Shown: positions 54,603 to 63,949 of the stretch, piece after piece
How positions within the stretch are numbered: the stretch's first letter is position 1
How the letters are laid out: every line of letters begins with the position of its first letter
DNA from: Dongia_B sp964406155
GTDB taxonomy: Bacteria > Pseudomonadota > Alphaproteobacteria > Dongiales > Dongiaceae
Assembly (NCBI GenBank): GCA_964406155.1
Contig: CAYOQR010000015.1
Span: 22,022 to 86,021, forward strand
Direction: 5' to 3'
Length of the DNA: 64,000 bases
Translations under genes and position numbers: made by a program
Notes under the pieces: model-generated
Seen by the model: the letters and a program-made list of their open reading frames with translations, nothing else
Database searches by the model: none
What the model was told of the DNA's origin: nothing

Positions 54603-57499
54603 CAGACCGCCCCCGCCGGCTGCCCCGCCACCTCATCGACCGCATCGGAACAGCGGTTGCACAGCGTCGGATGCGCGTGATGATGGCCAACCTCCGGCAG
54701 CACCTTCCAGCAGCGTTCGCATTTCTCGCCCTCGGCCGATGCGACCAGGACGGCGAGGCCCGGCACATCCGCCAGGGAGAAGGCCTCGGCCGGTGCCGGC
54801 GCATCGCTCAGCACGATGCCCGAGGTGATGGCGATTTCCGCGAGGTCCAGCCCGGCGAGCAAGGCGCGATGTTCCGCCGTCAGATGGACGACGGGCCGCG
54901 CCTGCAGGCTGGAGCCGATCTGCTTGCCGGCCCGCGCCAGTTCCAGGGCGCCGGTGACGACCCGGCGCAGATCGCGCAGCTTTTCCCATTTCGCCGCCAA
55001 AGCTTCGTCCCGCCACTCGGTGCGCGGCGCCGGGAAGAGGCGCAGATGGACGCTTTCCTCGTTGCCCGCGGCATCCGTCCCCATCTGATCCTTCCACGGC
55101 CGGTGCCGCCAGGCTTCCTCGGCCGTGAAACACAGAACCGGAGCGAGCCAGGCGGTCAGATGGGTGAAGAGCTCATGCAGCACGGTGCGGACCGCGCGGC
55201 GGGTGATCGAGCTTGGCGCGTCGCAATAGAGCGCATCCTTGCGGATGTCGAAATAGAAGGCGCTGAGATCCACCGCGCAGAAATTGTGCAGCTCGGTGAA
55301 CCAGGGATGGAAGTCGAAGCCATCGGCTGTTTCCCGCGTCTTCGCCGCGAGATCGGCGATACGATGCAGGACCCAGCGGTCGAGCTCCGGCATCTCCGCC
55401 GCCGGCAGTCGCTCGCTCTCCTGCCAGCCATGCAGGGCACCCAGCAGGTAGCGGAGTGTGTTGCGCAGGCGGCGATAGGCCTCGGCCTGATGCTTGAGGA
55501 TTTCCGGGCCGATGCGCTGATCGTCGGAGTAATCGGTCGAGACCACCCAGAGGCGCAGGATGTCGGCGCCGTATTGCTTCATCACATCCTGGGGCGAGAC
55601 CGTATTGCCGAGCGACTTCGACATCTTGCGGCCCTGCTCGTCGAGCGTGAAGCCGTGGGTCAGCACCGCCTTATAGGGCGCCCGACCGCGCGTGCCGCAG
55701 CTCTCCAGCAGCGAGGAATGGAACCAGCCGCGATGCTGGTCCGAGCCTTCGAGATAGAGATCGGCCGGCGAGCGCAGGTCCCAGGCGGGATCGGCACGGG
55801 TCTCGTGTTCCAGCACGAAGGCATGGGTCGAGCCGGAATCGAACCAGACATCGACGATATCGATGATCTGCTCGAAATCCTCGGCCTTGTACTGATTGCC
55901 GAGGAAACGCGCGGGTTCGCTGGCGAACCAGGCATCGGCGCCCTCCTTGGCGAAGGCCTCGACGATGCGGTCGATCACCGCCTGGTCGCGCAGCAGCTCG
56001 CCGGTCTTCTTGTTGACGAAGACGGCGATCGGCACGCCCCAGGCGCGCTGACGCGAGATGCACCAGTCGGGTCGGTTGGCGATCATCGAATGCAGCCGAT
56101 TCTTGCCGGCGGCCGGCACGAAGCGGGTTTCCTCGATCGCCTGCAGCGCCGTCTGCCGCAGATCGTTCTTCTCCATCGAGATGAACCATTGCGGCGTGTT
56201 GCGGAAGATGAGCGGCGCCTTCGACCGCCAGGAATGCGGATAGGAGTGGGTCAGCTTGTCGGTCTTCAGCAAGGCGCCAGCCTGATTCAGCGCCGCGATC
56301 ACGGCGGGATTGGCATCGCCCTTCTTGCCATAGGGCGTCAGCACGCGCTTGCCGGCGAACAGGCCGACATGGTCGTAATAGGCGCCGTCCGGCCCCACCG
56401 TCTGCGGCACCTCGATGCCGTTGGCGAGTCCGAGCTCATAGTCGTCGGCGCCATGGCCCGGCGCGATATGCACGAAGCCGGTACCGGCATCGGTGGTGAC
56501 GAAAGACCCGGCATGGGCCGGCACCTCGAAGCGGGCATAGAAGGGATCAAGCTCGGCCAGCGGATGGCGGCAGACGACGCCGGCGAGATCCTTGCCGGCG
56601 AAGCGGGCCAGTTCCTTGGCCTCGGTGATGCCGAGATCCTTGTCGAAATTCTCCTTGAGATCGGCAGCCACCAGCAGCCGGTCCCCGACCTTCACCTTGG
56701 CGCCCTCGGCGATACCGGCGACCTCGATCAGCGCATAAGTGAAATCGGCACCATAGGCGACGGCACGGTTGCCGGGGATGGTCCAGGGCGTGGTGGTCCA
56801 GATCACCACGGCGGCACCGACGAGCTCGGCCTTGGGCGCCTTGACGATCGGGAACCTGACCCAGATCATATCCGAGACATGGTCGTCATATTCGACCTCG
56901 GCCTCGGCCAGCGCCGTCTTCTCGACGATCGACCACAAGACCGGCTTCGAGCCGCGGAACAGCCCGCCATTCATGACGAACTTGCCGATCTCGCGCACGA
57001 TCTGCGCCTCGGCGGCGAAAGCCATGGTCGTATAGGGATGATCCCAGTCGCCCTCGACGCCGAGGCGCTTGAATTCCTCGCGCTGCACGTCGATCCACTG
57101 GGCGGCGAAATCGCGGCATTCCTGGCGGAACTCGTTGATCGGCACCGCATCCTTGTCCTTGCCGGCCTTGCGGTACTTCTCCTCGATCTTCCATTCGATC
57201 GGCAGGCCGTGGCAATCCCAGCCCGGCACGTAGCAGGCATCCTTGCCCATCATCTGCTGGCCGCGATTGATCACGTCCTTCAGGATCTTGTTCAGCGCAT
57301 GGCCGATATGGATGTTGCCGTTGGCGTAAGGCGGGCCGTCATGCAGGACGAACTTCTCGCGCCCCTTGCTGCCCTCGCGCAATTTGCGGAACAGGCTCAT
57401 CTCCTGCCAGCTCTTGAGGATCGCCGGCTCCTTGCTCGGCAGATCGCCACGCATGGGGAAATCGGTCTTCGGTAGAAAGACGGTTGTCTTGTAATCCAC
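54602..57499 (-). CDS. ileS: Isoleucine-tRNA ligase
   Basis: The 965-residue class I enzyme charges and proofreads tRNA-Ile. HIGH is in PYANGNIHIGHALNK (about 58-72), the CP1 editing domain spans about 200-420 (WTTTPWTIPGNRA), KMSKS is in QGRKMSKSLGN (about 630) and the C-terminal zinc finger has two C-x-x-C pairs (CERC, CNRC, about 926-951). It is the bacterial (type 1, mupirocin-sensitive) form by its C-terminal zinc domain. No leader peptide is visible in the 144-bp upstream gap, but a palindrome and a direct repeat are. Confidence 0.97.
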   Translation of the reverse strand: MDYKTTVFLPKTDFPMRGDLPSKEPAILKSWQEMSLFRKLREGSKGREKFVLHDGPPYANGNIHIGHALNKILKDVINRGQQMMGKDACYVPGWDCHGLPIEWKIEEKYRKAGKDKDAVPINEFRQECRDFAAQWIDVQREEFKRLGVEGDWDHPYTTMAFAAEAQIVREIGKFVMNGGLFRGSKPVLWSIVEKTALAEAEVEYDDHVSDMIWVRFPIVKAPKAELVGAAVVIWTTTPWTIPGNRAVAYGADFTYALIEVAGIAEGAKVKVGDRLLVAADLKENFDKDLGITEAKELARFAGKDLAGVVCRHPLAELDPFYARFEVPAHAGSFVTTDAGTGFVHIAPGHGADDYELGLANGIEVPQTVGPDGAYYDHVGLFAGKRVLTPYGKKGDANPAVIAALNQAGALLKTDKLTHSYPHSWRSKAPLIFRNTPQWFISMEKNDLRQTALQAIEETRFVPAAGKNRLHSMIANRPDWCISRQRAWGVPIAVFVNKKTGELLRDQAVIDRIVEAFAKEGADAWFASEPARFLGNQYKAEDFEQIIDIVDVWFDSGSTHAFVLEHETRADPAWDLRSPADLYLEGSDQHRGWFHSSLLESCGTRGRAPYKAVLTHGFTLDEQGRKMSKSLGNTVSPQDVMKQYGADILRLWVVSTDYSDDQRIGPEILKHQAEAYRRLRNTLRYLLGALHGWQESERLPAAEMPELDRWVLHRIADLAAKTRETADGFDFHPWFTELHNFCAVDLSAFYFDIRKDALYCDAPSSITRRAVRTVLHELFTHLTAWLAPVLCFTAEEAWRHRPWKDQMGTDAAGNEESVHLRLFPAPRTEWRDEALAAKWEKLRDLRRVVTGALELARAGKQIGSSLQARPVVHLTAEHRALLAGLDLAEIAITSGIVLSDAPAPAEAFSLADVPGLAVLVASAEGEKCERCWKVLPEVGHHHAHPTLCNRCSDAVDEVAGQPAGAV

Positions 57500-57527
57500 G
57501 ATGTATCTCTATTCGTACGAGTTCCAT

Positions 57528-57546
57528 ATCCGACGGTCCGTCGGAT
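57528..57546. repeat. Perfect palindrome upstream of ileS
   Basis: ATCCGACGG-T-CCGTCGGAT forms 9-bp arms around one base, 29 bases upstream of the ileS start codon, without a T-run on the ileS side. It may be an operator or an mRNA hairpin in the ileS leader. Confidence 0.55.
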
Positions 57547-57588
57547 CCTGCGGACCGGCCCACGCTTTAAATGGCGCGGGCGGCGCTA

Positions 57589-57626
57589 ATTCGGTCGATC
57601 CATATCACGCATATATATTCGGTCGA
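57589..57626. repeat. 10-bp direct repeat in the ribF-ileS gap
   Basis: ATTCGGTCGA occurs at 57589-57598 and 57617-57626, 28 bp apart start to start, within an AT-rich stretch (TATATAT) likely to contain the ileS promoter. Confidence 0.5.
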
Positions 57627-57643
57627 GATCGCATGACGGAGCA

Positions 57644-58651
57644 TCAGTTCTTCCCCTGCTCGTCATCATGCTCGAAGCCGAGCGCCGCCTGCTGGCCGGG
57701 CTGCGGCCCGGCATAGGCGGCAAGCATGTGCCGGGCCGTCTCGCTGTCCTGGGCGATCTGCGCCTTCAACTGATCGAGCCCGGCGAATTTGATCTCCGGC
57801 CGGATGAAGCCCAGCAAGGCCACCCGGAGATGCTTGCCGTAGAGATCGGCCGAGATGTCGAAGAGATGCACCTCGAGCTGCACCCGGGTGCCGCCCACGG
57901 TGGGGCGGCGGCCGAGATTGGCGACACCGTCGATCCAGACCGGCGCCTCGCCGGTATCCACCGCCGCACGCACCGCATAAACCCCGAGGCGCGGCTCCAT
58001 ATAGTCGCCGAGCGCCACATTGGCGGTCGGGAAGCCGAGCAGCCGGCCGCGCTGGTCGCCATGCTCGACCCGCCCCTCGATCTCCCAGGGCCGGTCCAGG
58101 GTCAAGGCGGCACCGGCCGGATCGCCGGCCAGCAGACGGTCGCGCACCAAGGTCGAGGAATAGGTATTGCCGCCGGTATCCTGGGCCGCCGCGACGGAGG
58201 TCACGCCGAAACCATGGACACGACCGAATTCGGCCAGCACCTGGGCGTTGCCGCCCCGGTTCTTGCCGAAGCAGAAATCGTAGCCGACCACGACATGAGC
58301 CACGTCGAGCCCCTCGATCAGGATCTCGCGCATGAAGGTTTCGGCGCTCTTGCCCGCCAGCTCGGCATCGAAGGGCAGGCTGAAGACATAATCGACGCCC
58401 AGCGCCTGCAGGTGCCGCATCTTGATGCGGAAAGGTGTGAGGCGGAAGGGCGGCAGGTCGGGCTTGAAGAAGGCGCGGGGATGCGGCTCGAAAGTCATGA
58501 CCGCCAGCGGCGCATTCAACTGCCGGGCGAGCTTCGCCGCCTCGGTGATCACCGCCTGATGGCCGAGATGCACGCCGTCGAAATTGCCCAGCGCCACCAC
58601 CGCCCGGCGGGCCTCGGCTGGAACATCCTGATGATGGCGGATCAGACGCAT
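57644..58651 (-). CDS. ribF: Bifunctional riboflavin kinase / FAD synthetase
   Basis: The 335-residue enzyme makes FMN and FAD. The N-terminal nucleotidyl-transferase half (about 1-190) has ALGNFDGVHLGHQAVI (about 19-34) and EILIEGLDVAHVVVGYDFCFGK. The C-terminal kinase half (about 195-325) has FPTANV and GVANLGRRPTVGG. The start at 58651 begins the conserved core; the frame opens at 58726. It lies between the MaoC gene and ileS, an order common in alphaproteobacteria. Confidence 0.95.
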   Translation of the reverse strand: MRLIRHHQDVPAEARRAVVALGNFDGVHLGHQAVITEAAKLARQLNAPLAVMTFEPHPRAFFKPDLPPFRLTPFRIKMRHLQALGVDYVFSLPFDAELAGKSAETFMREILIEGLDVAHVVVGYDFCFGKNRGGNAQVLAEFGRVHGFGVTSVAAAQDTGGNTYSSTLVRDRLLAGDPAGAALTLDRPWEIEGRVEHGDQRGRLLGFPTANVALGDYMEPRLGVYAVRAAVDTGEAPVWIDGVANLGRRPTVGGTRVQLEVHLFDISADLYGKHLRVALLGFIRPEIKFAGLDQLKAQIAQDSETARHMLAAYAGPQPGQQAALGFEHDDEQGKN

Positions 58652-58779
58652 GTTGTGCCGCTCTCTACCCGGCTGCTCTTTGTCGGATGAATGCGGCAGC
58701 CTCGTCGATACTTCAACCTGCACCATCCATCACTAATTTCCAGACCCGCCATCATACGCAAAAAATCACGCCGCAAAAA

Positions 58780-59211
58780 TCAGGCAGGCCGCTTCGGCAC
58801 CAGCAATTGCGCCTCGCCGTCCATCACCAGGGTGGTACCGACATGGGCGGTCGTGGTGAAGGTGGCCCGGCCCTTCTCGCGATCGACGGCGGTTGCCGTC
58901 ACCCGGGCGACGACCGTGTCGCCGATGCGGACCGGTGCCTTGAATTTCAGCGATTGCGACATGTAGATGCAACCCGGCCCCGGCAATTTGGTGCCGAAAA
59001 CGGCGGAAATGAAGCCGGCCGACAGCATGCCATGGGCGATCCGGCCCTTGAACAGGGTCGTCTTGGCGAATTCCTCATCGAGATGCACCGGATTGGTGTC
59101 GCCGGAGACCCCCGCGAACAGGACGATATCGGCCTCGGTCACGGTCTTGGAAAAGACCGCCGTCATGCCTTCGGTGATTTCATCGACATATTTGCCGCGC
59201 AATTCATCCAT
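58780..59211 (-). CDS. MaoC family dehydratase (PhaJ-like)
   Basis: The 143-residue hot-dog-fold protein has the R-hydratase motif SGDTNPVHLDEEFA (Asp-His pair, about 36-41) and FKGRIAHGML. It probably hydrates enoyl-CoA to (R)-3-hydroxyacyl-CoA, linking beta-oxidation to PHA synthesis; FabZ-like use is an alternative. AGGG six bases before the ATG at 59211 fixes the start within a frame that opens at 59346. Confidence 0.9.
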   Translation of the reverse strand: MDELRGKYVDEITEGMTAVFSKTVTEADIVLFAGVSGDTNPVHLDEEFAKTTLFKGRIAHGMLSAGFISAVFGTKLPGPGCIYMSQSLKFKAPVRIGDTVVARVTATAVDREKGRATFTTTAHVGTTLVMDGEAQLLVPKRPA

Positions 59212-59342
59212 GTGACACCCTATCCGCCGGAATTCGTCATTTCGCTGATGCAAAAAGCGGCAGGCACTATAGCCGCAGGACACCCCCCTCACAAGCCGGG
59301 AGAAGGCTGGAACTTCTCCCGTCCTTTCAAGGGGTTGCTGGA

Positions 59343-60764
59343 TCAAGGGGTTCGCGGATCGACCGGGACCTGCCCGGCGAGCCCGAACAGGGTTTCCATC
59401 GCCTGGGCCGCCGCCAGCAGCGCCGCCTCGCCGCGCGGCCGACCGACCAGTTGCAGCCCGACCGGGCGCCCGTCGGGAGTGAAGCCGGCCGGCAGCGCCA
59501 GGGCCGGGCAGGAGCTGACGGTGATCACCGAGGCGATTTTCAGCCAGTCGACGTAATTCTCCATCTGGATGCCGTCGACCTCGCGGATCCAGCGTTCGGC
59601 GATATCGCGGGGCGGCGTGCAGGCGGCGGGAGCGATCAGCAGGTCGAAGTCCTTGAGGAATGCCACCATCTCGCCATAGAGCCGGCTGCGCCGGCGGGTC
59701 GCCTGGCCGATCTGCTCGACGGTCAGGGCGAGGCCCTTCTCGACGTTCCAGATCACATCCGGCTTCAACTGGTCGCGGTAGCGATCCAGCAGCGGCCGCA
59801 TCGAAGCCGCGTAATCCACCGCCCGCAGGGTCTGGAAGGCGGTGGGAACCCCGGCAAAGTCAGGACAGGTCTCGACCACCTCGACCCCGGCCTCACGCAA
59901 CTTTGCGACCGCCGCGGCCAGAATGCTCCGGGTCTGGGGATCGACCGGGGTGATGCCGAGATCGGTGCTGACCGCCACCCGGCGCGGCAGGCGGCCGCCT
60001 TGCGCCGCCGATAGAAAGCTGTCGGCCGGCGCCGGCAGGGAGATCGGGTCCATCTCGTGATAGCCGACCATGGCATCCAGCATCAGCGCCGCATCCGCGA
60101 CATTGCGCGCCATCGGCCCTTCCACCGACATGGTGTCGAACCGGACCTCGCCGGGATTGCGGGCGACCCGGCCGGGGCTGGGACGCAGGCCCACCACCGA
60201 GCAGAAGCTGGCCGGCGTCCGCAGGCTGCCGCCGAGATCGGACCCGGTTGCGAGCCAGGTCTGGCCGGCCGCCAGGGCGGCGGCGGCCCCGCCCGAGGAG
60301 CCGCCGGCATTGAGCCCGGCGTTCCAGGGATTGCGGGTTTCGCCGAAGACCTCGTTGAAGGTGTTGCCGCCGGCGCCGAATTCCGGCGTGTTGGACATGC
60401 CGATGACGATGCCGCCATTGGCTTCCAGCCGCTCCACCATGGGATCGGACCGGACCGGCACGTGGTCCTTGAAGATCGGCGAACCATAAGTCGTCCGCAC
60501 CCCGGCGACGTCGCTGAGGTCCTTGATCGCCAGCGGCAGGCCGCAAAGCAGGCCGCGCGCCTCGACCGGCTTTTGCATCAGCGCCTTGGCGGCGTCGCGC
60601 GCCCGCTCGGGGCAGAGGGTCACCATGGCATTGACCTTGGCATTGGTCGCCTCGATGCGCGCATAGGCGGCATCGATGAGATCGAGCGGGGTTACCTCGC
60701 CACGGCGGAGAGCGGCCACGGCCGCCACAGCCGTCAAGCGATAAAGCGCCAAATCAATCGCCAT
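59343..60764 (-). CDS. Amidase (amidase signature family)
   Basis: The 473-residue hydrolase has the Ser-cisSer-Lys triad: Lys in LAIKDLSDVAG (about 80), cis-Ser in AGGSSGGAAAAL and the nucleophile Ser in GSDLGGSLRTPA. Substrate specificity cannot be read from sequence; it could act on aliphatic or aromatic amides or be an unrecognised paralogue of GatA, but the lack of gatB/gatC neighbours and the sequence style argue for a standalone amidase. It is divergent from an MFS gene across 79 bp. Confidence 0.92.
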   Translation of the reverse strand: MAIDLALYRLTAVAAVAALRRGEVTPLDLIDAAYARIEATNAKVNAMVTLCPERARDAAKALMQKPVEARGLLCGLPLAIKDLSDVAGVRTTYGSPIFKDHVPVRSDPMVERLEANGGIVIGMSNTPEFGAGGNTFNEVFGETRNPWNAGLNAGGSSGGAAAALAAGQTWLATGSDLGGSLRTPASFCSVVGLRPSPGRVARNPGEVRFDTMSVEGPMARNVADAALMLDAMVGYHEMDPISLPAPADSFLSAAQGGRLPRRVAVSTDLGITPVDPQTRSILAAAVAKLREAGVEVVETCPDFAGVPTAFQTLRAVDYAASMRPLLDRYRDQLKPDVIWNVEKGLALTVEQIGQATRRRSRLYGEMVAFLKDFDLLIAPAACTPPRDIAERWIREVDGIQMENYVDWLKIASVITVSSCPALALPAGFTPDGRPVGLQLVGRPRGEAALLAAAQAMETLFGLAGQVPVDPRTP

Positions 60765-60843
60765 TTAATGAACCTCGTGTTACATAAGCAGGCCCGATCG
60801 GAATCGTTCCATCTGGGCGGCCTGCATTCGACCCGCTGCTGCG

Positions 60844-62061
60844 ATGGACGTCAATCAACCAGTTTTCATCCGATCTCTGGCCAAGCCCGGTGCCGGGGTC
60901 TTCGCCATGCTGTTCACCTTGGATTCCGTCGGCCGCGCCATGGTCTCGACAGCCCTGTCGCTGCAGGCCTATGCCCTCTATCAAGGGCAGTTCGGGCTCG
61001 ACCATTCGCGCCCCTGGGTCAGCGCCACCTTCCTGCTCACCAGCCTGACCAGCCTTATCTTCAACCTGATCTCGCCGCTCTTCATCCAGCGCCTGCGCCG
61101 GCGCTGGTTCTATGTCGCCGGCATGGTGGTGGCGATGCTGGGCGTCCTGCTGCTGGCAACCGACACGATTCCCGGCCAGGTGGCGGGCATGATCTGCCGC
61201 GCACTCGCCGCCGCCGCCTGCCGCATCGCCCTGCTGCTCTACATGATGGACTACATCCCGCGGCATCAGTTGGTGAAGTCCGAACCCTTGCGCCTCTTCA
61301 TGAGCTGTATCGCCTGGGGCGTCGGTCCCTGGCTCGGCATCCGGCTCTATCAGGAACATGGCATGATCGGCCCCGCCATAGTCTCGGTCGTCAGCTATGT
61401 CGTCCTGATCGGCTATTTCCTCTATCTGCGCATGCGCGACGACCCGGCCCTGGTCTCGCCCGGCGATGCCGTCCGGCAGTTCGGCAATCCCTGGCGCAAC
61501 CTGCTGCATTTCCTCCGCCAGAGGCGGCTGCGGCTGAGCTGGGCCATCGCCTTCGGCCGGTCCTGCTGGTGGTCGATGTTTTTCATCTATCCCGCCCTCT
61601 ACATGACAGATCACCATGTCGATCCGGAATGGGCCGGGCGGCTGGTCGGCGCCGGCAACTTCATGCTGGTGACGGCCCCCCTGATCAGCCTCGTGGCGCA
61701 GCGCCTCGGCATCCGCGCGCCGCTGATATTCGGCCTCTTCACCGGCGGCGTGGTCACCCTGGCGGTCGCCGTCTTCTACGACTATCCGCTGATCGTCGGC
61801 TTGCTGCTGCTGGCCGGTGCCGCCTGCATCGTCGTGCTCGATGCGCTCGGCAACATCCCCTTCATGCGCTTCGTCCGGCCGCACGAACGCAACCAGATGT
61901 CGCCTGTCTTCCAGACCTATATCGATCTCAGCGATCTCTTGCCGCAGACGCTCTATACCCTGCTGCTGTTGCAGTTCGATTTCCGCGCCGTCTTCGTCGC
62001 CAGCGGCCTGCTGACCATCGCGACGGGATTCGTCGCGACCTATCTGCCAAAACGACTTTAG
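60844..62061 (+). CDS. MFS transporter
   Basis: The 405-residue permease has about eleven or twelve membrane helices and no long insert. The loop after helix 3 has IQRLRRRWFYVAG in place of the usual G-x-x-x-D-R-x-G-R motif A, and YLRMRDDPALVSPGD is the central cytoplasmic loop. The substrate is unknown. It faces the amidase gene divergently, which suggests a shared substrate, but this is only positional. No ribosome site is obvious. Confidence 0.8.
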   Translation: MDVNQPVFIRSLAKPGAGVFAMLFTLDSVGRAMVSTALSLQAYALYQGQFGLDHSRPWVSATFLLTSLTSLIFNLISPLFIQRLRRRWFYVAGMVVAMLGVLLLATDTIPGQVAGMICRALAAAACRIALLLYMMDYIPRHQLVKSEPLRLFMSCIAWGVGPWLGIRLYQEHGMIGPAIVSVVSYVVLIGYFLYLRMRDDPALVSPGDAVRQFGNPWRNLLHFLRQRRLRLSWAIAFGRSCWWSMFFIYPALYMTDHHVDPEWAGRLVGAGNFMLVTAPLISLVAQRLGIRAPLIFGLFTGGVVTLAVAVFYDYPLIVGLLLLAGAACIVVLDALGNIPFMRFVRPHERNQMSPVFQTYIDLSDLLPQTLYTLLLLQFDFRAVFVASGLLTIATGFVATYLPKRL

Positions 62062-62142
62062 CCATAGCCGGGTGTGTTGTTCTCACGCTTAAAGTGCACC
62101 CAACCCCCTGGACGCGGTCGAATTTCATGTTAGCCTTCAGCT

Positions 62143-62580
62143 ATGAGTGACCAAAATCAAGGCTCCAACCGGATGGCCCAGACCTTGGCGCGGGCCCAGG
62201 CAGCCGTCGCCGCCCTGGCCCGTGACTACGTAAGATGGGCCCGGTCGGATCTCACCTCCTGCCAGAATCACCTCGATGCCGCCCTGGCCGTACCGGCCGA
62301 GCGCGCCACCCATATCCGGGCGATTTTTGCCCTCGCCCATAACATCAAGGGGCAAGGCGGGTCTTTCGGCTTTCCGCTGATCACCCGGATCGGCCAGTCG
62401 CTCAGCCGGCTGACCCAGGCGAGCCGCACCGTGTCCGAAAGCGATCTGCAGCTTGTCGCCAGCCATCTCCAGGCCCTGCGCTACATCCTGGACAACGAGC
62501 TCACCGGCGACGGAAATCCCGAAGCGCAATCCCTGGTGACCGCGCTCGAAAGCCGGGTGGCCACCATTACCGCCGCCTGA
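62143..62580 (+). CDS. Hpt domain-containing phosphotransfer protein
   Basis: The 145-residue protein is a single Hpt four-helix bundle. The phosphorylated His is in FALAHNIKGQGGSFGF (about 66-69, H-x-x-K-G motif) with the family's following Gly and Phe. It probably relays phosphoryl groups between a hybrid kinase and a response regulator; neither is adjacent. The ATG at 62143 has a weak ribosome site. Confidence 0.85.
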   Translation: MSDQNQGSNRMAQTLARAQAAVAALARDYVRWARSDLTSCQNHLDAALAVPAERATHIRAIFALAHNIKGQGGSFGFPLITRIGQSLSRLTQASRTVSESDLQLVASHLQALRYILDNELTGDGNPEAQSLVTALESRVATITAA

Positions 62581-62670
62581 ACGCCCGCACCAGGTTGCTC
62601 GGCCGCGCGGCCATTTACTGCCGGTGCGGCATTTCCAAGTGGCCGAGACCCGGCTTTTTTCGCTATGCTG

Positions 62671-62698
62671 CACCCCCAGTCATCAATCTTTGGGGGTG
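62671..62698. other. Hairpin in the leader of the Sel1/SPOR gene
   Basis: CACCCCCA (62671-62678) and TGGGGGTG (62691-62698) pair perfectly around a 12-base loop, 33 bases before the chosen start. It is followed by a G-rich run rather than T, so it is not a terminator. Confidence 0.45.
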
Positions 62699-62731
62699 GG
62701 GGGCGTGGCTGCATCTTGTCGGCGGCCAATC

Positions 62732-63949
62732 ATGGGCCGATGGCTGTTCGGACCATCGATGGCCGCGCTGCTGCTGGCCGGCGGATCGGCTGGCAATTTC
62801 GCTTGTGCCGACATGACGGCGGCGCAAACCGCGATCGAGGCGCATGATTATGCCACAGCCGCCAACGCATTACGGCCTTTGGCCGAAGCCGGCGATGCCG
62901 AAGCCCAGTATCAATGGGCCGCGCTGGCCCTGGATGGTCATGACGTCGGCTTGAAGCCGGACCAGGCCATGTCGCTGATGGTACAATCCGCCGCTCAGGG
63001 CAATGGTCATGCCGAGGCCCGCCTCGGTCTGGCCTATGCCAAAGGCGATCAAGTGACGCAGAACGACCTCGCCGCTTTTCAATGGCTGAGCCGTGCCAGC
63101 GCCTCGCCGGATCTCAGCGAGACCGAGCGCACCGTCGTCACCACCAATCGACAGATCATTCTCGGCCGTCTGTCGCCGGCCGCCGCGGCAGGAACCGATA
63201 ACCAATCGACAACGACCTCGACGACAACGACGCCTCAGTTCCTGGGCGCGATGGGCCAATCCTCGGCAGAGGTGAAAACGGCCGCGCAGCCTTTTATCGC
63301 ACAGCCCTCAAGTGCCGCACCCATCCCTGCCGACAGCATTTCCGCCGTGCCATATTTCAGCAGCAAGCCCCTTGATCCGGCATCGGGCACAACGGTCGAC
63401 CCGGCACCGGCGGCGAGCCGGCCGCCGGCCGCCGCGCCGATCCCCTCGAACAGTATCTCCACCGTACCGTATTTCAGCAGCAGGCCACTCGATCAGGTGA
63501 CGACGGCTTCTGGAAATAATGGATCGGGGGACAATCAGGCGGGCAAGATCAAGCCCGAGAAAACCGCATCGGCGGCACCGGTCCAACCGGCCTCCTCACA
63601 GCCTGTCGCTCCACAACCGGTCGCGACACCATCCACCGCCGCGCCATCCACCGCACAAGCCGCCGCCATACAGCCCATGACGACGAAGCCAAGCTCCGGT
63701 TTCGCCATTCAGCTTGCCTCTCTGCCGAACGAGACGGCGGCCCAGGCGGAGGAAGACAGGCTGCGGCAGCAATTCGGTACCGTCCTCACCGGCCTGACCC
63801 TCAGCCGCCAATCCGTCGATCTTGGTGGCAAGGGCATCCATCACCGGATCCTGGCTGGTCCTTTCGACAATTGGAGCGACGCGAAATCCCGCTGCGCCCA
63901 GCTCCGCGCCGCCAAGCAAGACTGCATCGTCGTCCCGACACGCGGCTAG
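62732..63949 (+). CDS. Exported Sel1-repeat and SPOR-domain protein
   Basis: With the start at 62732 the protein has 405 residues: a signal peptide (about 1-27, PSMAALLLAGGSAGNFACA), two Sel1-like TPR units (about 30-130, AEAQYQWAALALDGHDVG, ARLGLAYAKGD), a long disordered middle with a duplicated PIPxxSISxVPYFSSxPLD segment (about 232 and 276), and a C-terminal SPOR domain (about 325-403, FAIQLASLPNE to CIVVPTRG). SPOR domains bind denuded peptidoglycan at division sites. A GTG start at 62624 is in frame but would add a stretch that lacks a signal peptide. Confidence 0.87.
   Translation: MGRWLFGPSMAALLLAGGSAGNFACADMTAAQTAIEAHDYATAANALRPLAEAGDAEAQYQWAALALDGHDVGLKPDQAMSLMVQSAAQGNGHAEARLGLAYAKGDQVTQNDLAAFQWLSRASASPDLSETERTVVTTNRQIILGRLSPAAAAGTDNQSTTTSTTTTPQFLGAMGQSSAEVKTAAQPFIAQPSSAAPIPADSISAVPYFSSKPLDPASGTTVDPAPAASRPPAAAPIPSNSISTVPYFSSRPLDQVTTASGNNGSGDNQAGKIKPEKTASAAPVQPASSQPVAPQPVATPSTAAPSTAQAAAIQPMTTKPSSGFAIQLASLPNETAAQAEEDRLRQQFGTVLTGLTLSRQSVDLGGKGIHHRILAGPFDNWSDAKSRCAQLRAAKQDCIVVPTRG

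Noticed and set aside
59343..60764. gatA of the tRNA amidotransferase
   Set aside because: The triad is the same, but gatB and gatC are not adjacent and the sequence resembles standalone amidases.
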